From assembly GCA_027314025.1 (NCBI GenBank), contig DAHVCP010000005.1, forward strand, positions 1-55,054: a stretch of DNA of 55,054 nucleotides, given 5' to 3'. Source of the stretch: Acidobacteriota bacterium. GTDB taxonomy: Bacteria > Acidobacteriota > Terriglobia > Terriglobales > SCQP01. The notes under the pieces are model-generated. The model was not told where the DNA came from and made no database searches. It saw only the letters and a list, made by a program, of their open reading frames with translations. The position numbers and the translations under genes were made by a program. Shown one piece after another: positions 42,957-52,161 of the stretch. Within the stretch, counting starts at the first letter, position 1. Each line of letters begins with the position of its first letter.

Positions 42957-42985
42957 TTGACAGCAGGATCAAACAATACAAAAAT
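42957..42985 (+). promoter_or_regulatory. Putative sigma-70 promoter of the TonB receptor
   Basis: TTGACA at 42957-42962 is a consensus -35; AAAAAT at 42980-42985, 17 bp downstream, matches the -10 at four of six positions. The start codon lies 39 nt further, leaving a leader with a good ribosome-binding site. Confidence 0.6.
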
Positions 42986-43024
42986 TGCCGACGTGTGTGG
43001 AAGTCAATACATCCGGAGGCAGCT

Positions 43025-46000
43025 GTGACCGCTCACTCTTCCCCTTCGCACCGCATCGTCCGCTGGCTGGCCGTTCCCTTCCTCGCTCTCGCTCTCGTTC
43101 CGCTCACGCTGTGGGCCCAGGCGAATAGCACCGGTGGCCTCACTGGGCGCGTTACCGATCCCTCCGGCGCGGTCATCGTCGGCGCCACGGTGAAGCTGGT
43201 GAATCCTGCCACCGGCAACGCCCAAACCGTTACCACCGACCGGGACGGGCGATTCATCTTCACCAATCTGACCCCGGGCTACTACAACGTGGTGGTTAGC
43301 CACTCCGGTTTCCAAAGCGTCACCTTAACCCGCAATTTGGTGGTGACCAACCAGGCCCTCGCGCTCAAGGTCGCTCTGAAGGTCGGCAGCGCCAGCACCA
43401 CGGTTGAGGTCAACGGCTCGGCGGGCCCGGCGCTGCAAACCCTGAACGCGACGATGAGCAGCACCATTACCGCCAGCACGCTGCTGCAACTCCCCAGCCT
43501 CGACCGCGACGTCACTAGCCTGATGAACCTCCAGGCGACATCCACTCCCAGCTATGGCCGCCGGGGTGACATCACCTCCGGCTCGGTCGCCGGTTCCACC
43601 CCCGACCAAAACACCTTCGTTCTAGACGGCGGCATCAATACCAGCGGCTTAGAGGGCGACAACGGCTACATCAACGGCTTTAGCGGCAATCAGCGCGGCG
43701 TCGTCCCCACCCCGATCGAGACCATCCAGCAGTTCACCGTCAGCACCAACAACATGACCTCCGACTTCGCCACCTCCAGCGGCGCCGAGGTCCTGGCGGT
43801 CACCAAGCGCGGTTACAACACCTGGCACGGCTCAATTTACGACTACCTCCAGAGCAGCGTGCTCAACGCCAACGGCTGGAACAACAATTTCCACAACAGC
43901 CCTCGCCCCAAGACCCACCAAAATCGGTACGGCTTCGATCTCGGCGGCGTGCTGTTCCCTCGGTTCTGGGGCGGCAAGACCTATTTCTATTTCGATTACG
44001 AAGCCCAGCGTTATCCGCAGAGCGGCTTCTACGAAGCCTACACGCCCTCCCCCCTGCTGCGCCAAGGCATCATTCAGATCAACACCAGCCGCGGCGTTCA
44101 ACAGTTCGACTTGGGCAGCGGCAAGCTCGCCGTCTGCGGACCGAACGGCAACGGCCTCTGCGATCCTCTCGGCGTCGGCATGAGCTCCGCCGTCTCGCAA
44201 ATTTGGTCGAAATACATGCCTGCCGCCAACGATCCCTCCGGCGGCGATCAGCTCAACGCCCTCGGGTTCCGCGGCATCCTCAACACGCCGGTCAACAACG
44301 ACTTTTGGGTTGGCCGCTTTGACCATGATTTCGGCTCCAACTGGCGCTGGATGGGCACCTACCGTTGGTACAAGGACTACAACCCCGTGAGCAGCCAGGT
44401 GGACATCGGCGGTTTGCTGCCGGGCGACACGTTGGGTCAGCCCGCCGCCGCCTCGGAAAACATCAATGAACCGGCCTTGATCGTCACGGCTCTTTCCGGC
44501 TCGATCACGCCCAATCTGACCAACGTCTTCCACTTCACCTACACCCGCAACATGTGGGGCTGGATCCGGAATGGCCTGACGCCACAGCTCGCCGGCATGC
44601 CCGGCGTTCTCGAGATCAACGGCGAGGGCAAGACCAGCGAACTGAACCCGGTAAACGCCGATACGCAGGACTCCCGCCAGCGGTCGTGGTACGAACACAA
44701 CTACGACTTCCGCGATGAAATGAGCTGGCTGAGCGGCAACCACCTGTTCCAGTTCGGCGGTGACTGGCTGCACGAATGGTGGCATTTCAACCGCTACGAC
44801 AACGTCGTCGGCGGCTTGACCTCCCTCGTTTACGAAGTCAGCGACGGGTCCCTGCACATGACGCCGACCTATCAGCCGCCCACGTGCAGCGCCACCATCA
44901 CCACCAACTGCTTCGACAGCGGCACGCTCGGCGCCAGCGAGATCAGCACCTGGAACAACTACTATGCGGACCTGCTGGGAATCGTGAACCATTCCTCAAT
45001 CGTGGCCACCCGCACCGGGGCTAATCTCCAGCTCAATCCCCTCGGCACGCCGCTGAGCAGCTTGGTCACGGTGAACACGCCCGACCTGTATTTCACCGAC
45101 ACCTGGCATGTCCTGCCCACGCTGACCGTCACCTACGGCCTCAACTGGGGCGTCCAGATGCCGCCCTATGAGCAGAACCGCGAGCAGGACATCGCCGTCA
45201 ACGCCGCGACGAACCAGCCGATCTACTTCCAAAGCTTTATGGCGAATCGGGTTGCCGCCGCGGAAAAGGGGCAGGTTTATCTGCCCACCCTCGGCTACTC
45301 CCCCATCGCCAAGGTGCCCAGCCTGGGCAAGTATCCCTTCGCCCCGTATTACAAGGAATTCGCCCCCCACGTCTCCGCGGCGTGGAACCCCGACTGGCAT
45401 AATTGGTTCGCTGGCGATCAGGGCTTGGTCATCCGCGGCGGATTCGGCCGCTTCTTCGCCCGCGATTTCGGCATCAACGTCATCTCCAACCCGACCCTCG
45501 GCGACGGCTTCCTCCAACCGGTCTCCTGCACGGGACCAAGCGTCAGCGGGCAGTGCCTGGGCCAGGATGTCGCCACGCCGCAAAACGCGTTCCGGATTGG
45601 CACCAACGGCTTGACGGTGCCCCTGCCGCCTATCACCCAAACGCTTTCCTCGCCGGTGACGCCGGGCATCAGTTCTCCCTACGCGACCCTGCTGGACATC
45701 ATGGACCCGAACTTCCGTCCGGGCGTCAGCAACGAACTGGATTTCAGCGTGCAGCGCCAGTTCGGGCAGAACACCACCTTGGAAGTCGGTTACGTCGGCG
45801 TTTGGGCCAACCACCTCTTCCAGGGCGTGGACCTGAACAGCGTGCCTTGGATGATGAAATATGGCGGCCAGCAATTCACCCAAGCCTGGGACAACTTATA
45901 CAACTACGTCCAAGCTCATGGCCTGGGCGCGGGCGCCATCGCCAACGCTCCCTCCCAGCCCTTCCTGGAGGCGGCGCTGGCGGGACAGAACTACTGCGCC

Positions 46001-47035
46001 AACTCCTCCGGCACGGCGGTTACCTGCGGCTCAGCGGGAGCGAATTACCCCAACTACACGCAAGCCGTCCTGGCCAACGAGGGCCAGAACATTGCTGGCG
46101 ACAATCTGATGAACCTTTGGAGCGACCTCGACGGGTCGTGGGCCTTCGGTCCGACGCTGTACTCAACGAACCAGGGCTTCTACGTCTACGGCAACACCTC
46201 CACCGGCTTCTCGAACTATCAGGCCATGGTGGTCAAATTAAAGGAGCGCGCCGCCCGCGGCCTCACCTTCAACGCGAATTTCACCTATAGCCACGACCTT
46301 GGTACTCTAGGCCTGTCCCAGACCTATACGTTGGACAGTCCCGACAACGTCTATAACCTGCAATCCGACCTCACTCCCGCTCCTTGGGACCAAAAGTTCA
46401 TCTTCAATTTCCTCGGCACATATGAACTTCCCTTCGGCCAGGGCCAGCACGGCTGGATCGGCAAGCTGATCGGCGGCTGGCTCGTCTCTCCGGTGCTTAC
46501 CATGTCCAGCGGGTTGCCGGTTGAGGTTTACACCGGCAGCTTCGGAGAAATGGGCGCCGGCTTCGCCGAGAATGGCGCGTCGGCCGTCGCGATCGGCGGC
46601 AAGGTCGGCAGTTCCAATTGGCCGAGCACGCCCATCCTGGGCACCGTCGTTCCCACGAACGCGTCCAACCCCAACTCCGTTGGCGTCAACGGCAACCCCG
46701 CCAACGGCGGCACCGGCGTCAACCTGTTCGGCAGTGAGGCGATCAACTACTACAATTCGTTCCGCCCATTCTTGCTCGGCGTGGACGGCGCTCCCAGCCC
46801 GGACGGCGAGTACCGCGGCATGCCCCGTTGGAATATTGATCTCGGGGTCACCAAGGACACGCAGATCACCGAGCGGGTCCACGCCCAGATCTTCGCTCAG
46901 GCGTTCAACCTGTTCAACATCATGCAGTTCAGCAACCCCTTCCTGGATCTGCAATATCCCCAGGCTTGGGGCGTGCTCGGCGGCCAGGCGAATCAGCCCC
47001 GCATCATCCAGTTGGGGCTGCGGTTCTCCTTCTAG
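43025..47035 (+). CDS. TonB-dependent receptor, Oar-like, with carboxypeptidase-regulatory domain
   Basis: This is a 1336-residue outer-membrane transporter-like protein. A signal peptide (about 1-31, LALALVPLTLWAQA) precedes a CarboxypepD_reg-like domain (about 36-115: GGLTGRVTDPSGAVIVGATV, GYYNVVVSHSGFQS). The plug domain follows (NTFVLDGGINTSGLEGD, IETIQQFTVSTNNMTSDFAT), then a very long beta-barrel ending in LGLRFSF with a terminal Phe. The GTG at 43025 is chosen for its GGAGG 5 nt upstream; in-frame sequence before it is not signal-like. The substrate is unknown; family members in Acidobacteriota are highly expanded. Confidence 0.92.
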   Translation: MTAHSSPSHRIVRWLAVPFLALALVPLTLWAQANSTGGLTGRVTDPSGAVIVGATVKLVNPATGNAQTVTTDRDGRFIFTNLTPGYYNVVVSHSGFQSVTLTRNLVVTNQALALKVALKVGSASTTVEVNGSAGPALQTLNATMSSTITASTLLQLPSLDRDVTSLMNLQATSTPSYGRRGDITSGSVAGSTPDQNTFVLDGGINTSGLEGDNGYINGFSGNQRGVVPTPIETIQQFTVSTNNMTSDFATSSGAEVLAVTKRGYNTWHGSIYDYLQSSVLNANGWNNNFHNSPRPKTHQNRYGFDLGGVLFPRFWGGKTYFYFDYEAQRYPQSGFYEAYTPSPLLRQGIIQINTSRGVQQFDLGSGKLAVCGPNGNGLCDPLGVGMSSAVSQIWSKYMPAANDPSGGDQLNALGFRGILNTPVNNDFWVGRFDHDFGSNWRWMGTYRWYKDYNPVSSQVDIGGLLPGDTLGQPAAASENINEPALIVTALSGSITPNLTNVFHFTYTRNMWGWIRNGLTPQLAGMPGVLEINGEGKTSELNPVNADTQDSRQRSWYEHNYDFRDEMSWLSGNHLFQFGGDWLHEWWHFNRYDNVVGGLTSLVYEVSDGSLHMTPTYQPPTCSATITTNCFDSGTLGASEISTWNNYYADLLGIVNHSSIVATRTGANLQLNPLGTPLSSLVTVNTPDLYFTDTWHVLPTLTVTYGLNWGVQMPPYEQNREQDIAVNAATNQPIYFQSFMANRVAAAEKGQVYLPTLGYSPIAKVPSLGKYPFAPYYKEFAPHVSAAWNPDWHNWFAGDQGLVIRGGFGRFFARDFGINVISNPTLGDGFLQPVSCTGPSVSGQCLGQDVATPQNAFRIGTNGLTVPLPPITQTLSSPVTPGISSPYATLLDIMDPNFRPGVSNELDFSVQRQFGQNTTLEVGYVGVWANHLFQGVDLNSVPWMMKYGGQQFTQAWDNLYNYVQAHGLGAGAIANAPSQPFLEAALAGQNYCANSSGTAVTCGSAGANYPNYTQAVLANEGQNIAGDNLMNLWSDLDGSWAFGPTLYSTNQGFYVYGNTSTGFSNYQAMVVKLKERAARGLTFNANFTYSHDLGTLGLSQTYTLDSPDNVYNLQSDLTPAPWDQKFIFNFLGTYELPFGQGQHGWIGKLIGGWLVSPVLTMSSGLPVEVYTGSFGEMGAGFAENGASAVAIGGKVGSSNWPSTPILGTVVPTNASNPNSVGVNGNPANGGTGVNLFGSEAINYYNSFRPFLLGVDGAPSPDGEYRGMPRWNIDLGVTKDTQITERVHAQIFAQAFNLFNIMQFSNPFLDLQYPQAWGVLGGQANQPRIIQLGLRFSF

Positions 47036-47059
47036 CTCGGCAGCCTAACAAACTCCGCG

Positions 47060-47092
47060 CGGGCCCAGCCTCAGCCGGGCCCGTTCTTTTTT
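47060..47092 (+). terminator. Rho-independent terminator after the TonB receptor
   Basis: A CGGGCCC/GGGCCCG stem (47060-47066 and 47077-47083) with a 10-nt loop is followed by TTCTTTTTT (47084-47092). Confidence 0.88.
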
Positions 47093-47304
47093 GTCTCACG
47101 GATCTATTTGATGGGTGCGCGTCCCTGCCCCGCCGCTTCCCTTGCCGGGGGCAGCCCGCGGCGCTCCTTCGTGCGCCGTGGGCGCACAGTCAGTTTCGCG
47201 GCCTTCGCGCACCTGCCCTGCCCACCAGGCACTGGCGCGGCCCCGTGAACGGTTATGATGCCGGACCCGACAAGACACCGCGCCGGCTGGTTCGCTCCCG
47301 CCTT

Positions 47305-48282
47305 CTAGTCGCCCAAGTCCAACTGCGCGTAGGCCGCGTCCAGCAGCCACTGATTTTCCAGTCCCGCCTCGCCAGGAATCGGAAACGCCGGTCCGCCTTC
47401 CAGCCCGGCCGAAAAGGCGTCCACCTGCCGCGCATAGGCGTCGCTGTTGTCTACTTCCTCCACATCCACCACCCGGCCCTCTTCCACCAGTTCGATCCGC
47501 ACCGGCGCATCCACGGTCAGCCCGTCGTCCGCCCGCAAGGTTCGCTTCTCCCCGACCAATTCCAGCGGCGTCCGGTACGGCGCCCGTATCGAGACCAGCA
47601 CCGTGCCCAGCGTGCCGCGGCGAAACTCCAGGCTCACCACCGCCGCCGCCTCCACCGAACCGGAATCGGCATCCCGCCGCCCCAGCGCCACCAAGCGCGT
47701 TACCTCGTCATCCAGAATGAACCGCAAGGCGTCCATGCAATGCACGCCGACATCCGCGATCGGCCCGCCGCCCGAGATGCGGCGGTCCAGCAACCAACTA
47801 CGGTGATGGTTGCGGCCCCAATAGGAAAACTCCGAGCGGGCAAACACCGGCGTGCCGATCTCCCCCGTCGCCACGCGTTCGCGCAATCGCCGCGCGCCGG
47901 CCTCGAACCGGAACACCAAAGCCACGCCCAGCGGCAGCCCCGCCTCCCGCGCCGCCCGGATCATCTCCTCGCATTCCGCGGCGTTCATCGCCATGGGCTT
48001 TTCGCACAGCACCGCCTTCCCGTGGCGCAGCGCCAACAGCGCGTCGGCGCGATGCTCGGCGTTCGGCGTGGCGATGAAGATCGCATCCACCTCCGGGGAG
48101 CGGCACAATTCCTCCTTGGAATCAAACGCCAGCGGAATCCCGTACCGCTCCGCCGTCGCCCGCGCCCGTTCCAGCGAGCGCCGCGAAATCGCCGTCACCC
48201 GCGACTGCTTCGCCCGCGCGAAGCCGGGCATCAGCCGCCGGTCGCCGTGCGCCCCAAATCCCAAAATCCCGTATCGAATCAT
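47305..48282 (-). CDS. Gfo/Idh/MocA family oxidoreductase
   Basis: The 325-residue enzyme has an N-terminal NAD(P) fold (IRYGILGFGAHGDRRLMPGF), the EKP motif in VLCEKPMAMNAAECEE near 91-106, and a C-terminal alpha/beta domain with GGGPIADVGVHCMDALRF, whose D and H match the catalytic pair of the family. The substrate, usually a sugar or polyol, cannot be told. The ATG at 48282 is in an ATGA overlap with the MEMO stop, so it is the last gene of the lptD operon. Confidence 0.9.
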   Translation of the reverse strand: MIRYGILGFGAHGDRRLMPGFARAKQSRVTAISRRSLERARATAERYGIPLAFDSKEELCRSPEVDAIFIATPNAEHRADALLALRHGKAVLCEKPMAMNAAECEEMIRAAREAGLPLGVALVFRFEAGARRLRERVATGEIGTPVFARSEFSYWGRNHHRSWLLDRRISGGGPIADVGVHCMDALRFILDDEVTRLVALGRRDADSGSVEAAAVVSLEFRRGTLGTVLVSIRAPYRTPLELVGEKRTLRADDGLTVDAPVRIELVEEGRVVDVEEVDNSDAYARQVDAFSAGLEGGPAFPIPGEAGLENQWLLDAAYAQLDLGD

Positions 48283-49544
48283 TCCCGTGCTCGCTCTCTT
48301 TCCTCGGTCGCGTTTCCCGCCGGTGCATCGTCCCGCCAAGCAATGGCGGCGAAGCTGACAATGGATTGCGCATCAATGTTCCATTGCCCATAATGCAGCA
48401 GCTCTCCGCGCGCTCGCGGCATCGCCCGGAGAAACGTGTACAGCGCCGAGGAGCCGCACCAGTTCAGCCCCTCGCCTCCGCGGGCATAATCCTGCTCCGC
48501 CATCCGCCGGAACTCTTCCGCCTCGCCCGCCAATACCGCCGCCAGCCGCTCCCGGTCACGCCGTTCCACTTCCCGCGCCGCCGCGCTGCCCGCCTGCACC
48601 GCCTCCCTGCCTCCATAGCGCCGGCCGATGTGGGCCAAATCCACCCCCAGCAGCCAAAACAAATCCCCGCGCCGCGATTCGGCCAGCTGTCCCAGCGCGG
48701 CATAAAAACCTTCCGCGCCGCCCGCCGGCCCCACCATCGGACCGCAGAGAATGGGCAGGACCTTGGCGCCGGCCGCCCCGGCATACTGCGCGAAGACCAG
48801 TTGAAACTCGATCGAATGCTCGATCGCGTGGCAGTAATCCTCCAAGTCGGCGGCGTTCCCGGCCCGGCCCGCCAAAAGCTCCACCGCCTCCAGATCCGGC
48901 TGCGCCATTCCTAGCGGCGTGGCGAACGGTTTGCGCGTCAGCCCAAACCGGTTCCACGCGCCATGGTGCGACGTTCCCAGGATGACCAGCGTTCTGCCGG
49001 TCAAATCCCGCGGCAGGCGGCCATACGCCGCGGCGTAACCCTCGACGCCCCCAAACGGACTGACATGCGGCGCAGCCAAACCCACCAGCCCGGGATCGCC
49101 TCCCCCGTTTGCGCCCGCCAGGTAACCACTCAGCGTGCGCCGCAACTCCACCGCTTCCGCCGGATAGGCCGAACCGGCATGCGCCGCCTGCCGCACCGGC
49201 GCCGCCGCGAATTCCAACTGCCGCCGCTCCCGCAACGCGGTGAATTCCGGCGTCGCCAGGAAGCCCTCCTCGCGCAGCGTCTGTACCATCGCCGCGATCG
49301 TCTCCCCCGGCACGATCTCTCCCGTCTGCCGGCTCACCGCCGCCTGGCAGTCCAAGACGCCGTGCCGGCCGTCGAGACAGGCCAATGCCGGCGCCAGCAC
49401 CCAAGGCAGGCGCAGCACAGCGGCGGCGTAGCCCATCGGATCGCGCAGCAGGATTCCCGGCTGGCCCGCATCCGGCGAAGGCAAAAGGTCCAGGTCCGCG
49501 CGCAGCCGCGGCAAACAGCCATCCGCTGCGACCTTATCCGTCAT
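48279..49544 (-). CDS. MEMO-family protein (AmmeMemoRadiSam system protein B-like)
   Basis: This is a 421-residue protein. The MEMO core starts near 117 (VRQAAHAGSAYPAEAVELRR) and has the family's metal-site or pocket residues in LAAPHVSPFGG, LGTSHHGAW, CHAIEHSIEFQL, LGVDLAHIGRRYG and the Cys of LNWCGSSALYTF. The first 115 residues are an added helical domain. MEMO proteins resemble LigB-type nonheme iron dioxygenases; in bacteria they pair with AMMECR1 and a radical-SAM protein in a proposed system, but neither partner is adjacent. GAGGG lies 6 nt before the ATG. It follows lptF-lptG by 16 nt. Confidence 0.85.
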   Translation of the reverse strand: MTDKVAADGCLPRLRADLDLLPSPDAGQPGILLRDPMGYAAAVLRLPWVLAPALACLDGRHGVLDCQAAVSRQTGEIVPGETIAAMVQTLREEGFLATPEFTALRERRQLEFAAAPVRQAAHAGSAYPAEAVELRRTLSGYLAGANGGGDPGLVGLAAPHVSPFGGVEGYAAAYGRLPRDLTGRTLVILGTSHHGAWNRFGLTRKPFATPLGMAQPDLEAVELLAGRAGNAADLEDYCHAIEHSIEFQLVFAQYAGAAGAKVLPILCGPMVGPAGGAEGFYAALGQLAESRRGDLFWLLGVDLAHIGRRYGGREAVQAGSAAAREVERRDRERLAAVLAGEAEEFRRMAEQDYARGGEGLNWCGSSALYTFLRAMPRARGELLHYGQWNIDAQSIVSFAAIAWRDDAPAGNATEERERARE

Positions 49545-49560
49545 GCTTCCCTCGCCTCGC

Positions 49561-51861
49561 TCATGTCGGCACGCGCAGCAGCAAATAGACTCCGGCGATC
49601 AAAAACAGCAGGTCCGGAGCCCAAGCGGCGGCGGCGGGAGGAATCTGCCCCAGCCCCCCCAGCGCCGCCAAAAATCCGCTGCCCACCCAATACACGATGG
49701 CCACGGCGATCGCCGCGACGATGCCGGCGACGGTTCCCCGCCGCCCCGCCGACAGGGCGAAGGGAAAGGCCAGCAGCGCCATGATCAATGTAATCACCGG
49801 ATAGGCGATCTTCTTATCCAGTTGCACCGTCAGCCGGCTAACATTGTAGCCGCCGCGCCGCAAATCGCGAACGTAGCGGCTCAATTCCCGATAATTCATC
49901 TGCGTGCTGACCCGCGTGTCGGCCTTGAAGTAGGCGGGCCGCTCCCGTACGCGGCTGAAACTGGCGATCGCGAACGGCTGGTAGCGGGTGACCTGCGGCC
50001 CGGAAAAATCGCGCAGCCAGCCCGATTCGAACACCCAGGCGTGCAGGTCGCGGTCCCAATATGCCAGCCGTGCGTGGATCCGGCGCGTCAGTTCGAAGGT
50101 CCGCGGATTGAAATCATAGATGGACAAATTGCTGAACTGGTTGGTGGCGGGATCGAAGTACTGGAAATAGAAAATATCGTTGCGCTTGCCCATCACCCAG
50201 TGCCGCTCCGGCTGCTGATAGGTCCGGGCGGGCTGTCCCTTGATGCGGGCGCGCAGCGCGTCTTGCTCGCGATTGAACCGCGGCAGCCAGGACTGGCCAA
50301 CGCCGAATTGCAGCGCCGCCAGCGCCAGCGCCACCGCGACGATCGGCGCCAGCAGGCGGTAGACGCTGATGCCGCAGGCCTTCATGGCGGTGATCTCGTT
50401 GCCGTTGGACATCAGGCCGAAGGTGATCAGCACCCCCACCAAAATCACCACCGGCGCCAGCAAATACATCATCTGCGGCGAGAGATAAAACAAATAGCGC
50501 GCCATGATGCCCAAGCCGGCGTGGGTCCGCAGCATCGCCCCCAGCAGCTCGAAAAACGTGAACGCCAGGATCATCACCAGCAGCCCCGCCGTCAGCAGCG
50601 CCACATAGCCCAAAAACTCCCGGATCACGTAGCCGTCCAGCAGCGTTGGCATCCACCGCTGGCCCCGCCCCATGGCCGTCCGGGCGGCGGCGGCTTCGCC
50701 GCCCGCGGCGCCGCGGAAGCTCCGCAGCCATGCCGCCGGCCGGCTCACCGCCGCCCGCAACCGCGCCGCCGGATCCCGCGCCGCGCCGGCGCTATTGGGC
50801 AGCCGGTCCATGCCCAGCAACAGACCCATGCCGACGGCAGCGCAGATCGCATTGGCCGCCCAAACGCCCACCGCCGGCGCCGCCGTCCCCTGGTGCGCCA
50901 GCGCCAGCCCGGTAATCAACACGATGTAGTAGCCCAGCACCAGCAGCAGCGTCGTCACCAGCCCCGCCGCCTTGCCCCCAGCGCGCATGCGCAACCCCAG
51001 CGGAATGCCGAGCAGCGCCAAGGCCATGCAGGCAAACGCCAGCGCCAGCCTCCGGTCCAGTTCGATCTGCGCCTCCCGCCGCCCCTGCCTGGCCTGGGCG
51101 AACAGCGCCGGCGTCGCCAGCGCCGGCAGCGTCCGCGTATTGACCTTCGCCGGCGGCAGACGCAGCGGCAGGTCGCTGCTGACGAACGAACTGGCCAGGG
51201 CCACGTCCGGACGGTGGCGGGAGATGCTGTAGCTGGTGCCATCCTGCAAGTGCAATTGCACCTCATTGGGCCCGGTTGCGGCCAGCATGCCCCGCCGCGC
51301 CATGGTGATCTGGGGGGAATTGGGATCCCGCATGTCGGCGACAAACACCTGCCGCCAACTGCCTCCGCCGGGCGCAATATCGCCGATATACACCACGGCA
51401 TGGGGTATGGTCTCCAGGAATACCCGCGGCTGGGCGGCCAGCACCAACTGGGAGTTCCGCAGCCGCGCCTCCAGGCGCAGCAGCGCCCGCGCCCCTGCCG
51501 GCGCCAGCCATAGCGTGAAGCTCAGCGCCACCGCGGTCACGGCCACGCTAAAGGCCAGCAGCGGCCGGGCCAGTTGCCAGCCGCTGCGGCCGATGGCGCG
51601 CATGGCCACCAATTCTTGGTCGCCGGCCATTCGCCCCAAAGCGATTAAGATGCCGACCAGCGCCGCCATGGGCAGCGTGAAGATCAGCGTCGCCGGAAGC
51701 GCGTACAGCAGGGCCAGCAACAACGACCAGGAACTTCCTCGCGCCAGCAAATCCAGCAGCTGCCCCGCCTCGCGCATGAAAATGACGAAGGTAAAGACCA
51801 GCAGACCGACGCCAAAGTACAGCAGCGTCTCGCGCAGCAGGTAACGGTCGCCGATCCTCAC
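49561..51861 (-). CDS. lptFG: LptF-LptG fusion, LPS export ABC transporter permease
   Basis: The 766-residue protein joins two LptF/LptG-type permeases. Residues 1-354 are LptF-like (RYLLRETLLYFGVGLLVFTF, LPMAALVGILIALGRMAGDQ ELVAMRA), 355-403 an Ala/Arg linker, and 404-766 LptG-like (LDGYVIREFLGYVALLTAGL, LMSNGNEITAMKACGISVYR). Each half has the periplasmic beta-jellyroll between helices 3 and 4. The pair extracts LPS from the inner membrane with LptB ATPase (not in the window). The GTG at 51861 is chosen at the conserved start; TACGAT lies 6 nt before it. A longer frame upstream is low-complexity. Part of the operon lptD to Gfo/Idh. Confidence 0.9.
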   Translation of the reverse strand: MRIGDRYLLRETLLYFGVGLLVFTFVIFMREAGQLLDLLARGSSWSLLLALLYALPATLIFTLPMAALVGILIALGRMAGDQELVAMRAIGRSGWQLARPLLAFSVAVTAVALSFTLWLAPAGARALLRLEARLRNSQLVLAAQPRVFLETIPHAVVYIGDIAPGGGSWRQVFVADMRDPNSPQITMARRGMLAATGPNEVQLHLQDGTSYSISRHRPDVALASSFVSSDLPLRLPPAKVNTRTLPALATPALFAQARQGRREAQIELDRRLALAFACMALALLGIPLGLRMRAGGKAAGLVTTLLLVLGYYIVLITGLALAHQGTAAPAVGVWAANAICAAVGMGLLLGMDRLPNSAGAARDPAARLRAAVSRPAAWLRSFRGAAGGEAAAARTAMGRGQRWMPTLLDGYVIREFLGYVALLTAGLLVMILAFTFFELLGAMLRTHAGLGIMARYLFYLSPQMMYLLAPVVILVGVLITFGLMSNGNEITAMKACGISVYRLLAPIVAVALALAALQFGVGQSWLPRFNREQDALRARIKGQPARTYQQPERHWVMGKRNDIFYFQYFDPATNQFSNLSIYDFNPRTFELTRRIHARLAYWDRDLHAWVFESGWLRDFSGPQVTRYQPFAIASFSRVRERPAYFKADTRVSTQMNYRELSRYVRDLRRGGYNVSRLTVQLDKKIAYPVITLIMALLAFPFALSAGRRGTVAGIVAAIAVAIVYWVGSGFLAALGGLGQIPPAAAAWAPDLLFLIAGVYLLLRVPT

Positions 51862-51867
51862 CTCTTC

Positions 51868-51873
51868 ATCGTA
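51868..51873 (-). promoter_or_regulatory. -10-like TACGAT before lptF-lptG
   Basis: On the minus strand TACGAT ends 6 nt before the GTG at 51861. It fits TANNNT but no -35 is evident, and no ribosome-binding site lies between. Confidence 0.35.
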
Positions 51874-52161
51874 CCGGCTTCCCGGGCGCGGCCGCAGGAC
51901 ATGGATGGGCGCGGACCCCGCGCGGTTACGCCCTGCGCCCCGCTTAGGCGCCTGGCTAGGCCAGGAGCCATGCAGGCCCAGCCTGACCGCTGCTTGGCGC
52001 GGGGCGCTGCCCCGCTTACGCATCGCTGGGGGCCGTGCCGCTTCCCTGGCCGAGGCGAGGCGTGGCCCGCGACCGCGCGCCGTGGGCGCCATGGGCGCGC
52101 CGGGGATTCGCGAGCTTCCGCGCCTGTCGTGCCTCCCGGGCCAAAGGCGCGGGCTCCGCGA
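51874..52161. other. GC-rich gap between lptD and lptF-lptG
   Basis: About 290 bp with no recognised gene, RNA or repeat. An open frame on the minus strand continues into lptF-lptG, but its composition is Arg/Pro-rich and not conserved-looking. Confidence 0.45.

Noticed and set aside
43832-44992. 386-codon minus-strand frame inside the TonB receptor
   Set aside because: No start context or domain; the receptor frame is continuous and family-typical.
49543-51513. 656-codon plus-strand open frame opposite lptF-lptG
   Set aside because: Gln/Arg/His-rich antisense frame typical of GC-rich DNA; LptF/LptG homology is on the minus strand.
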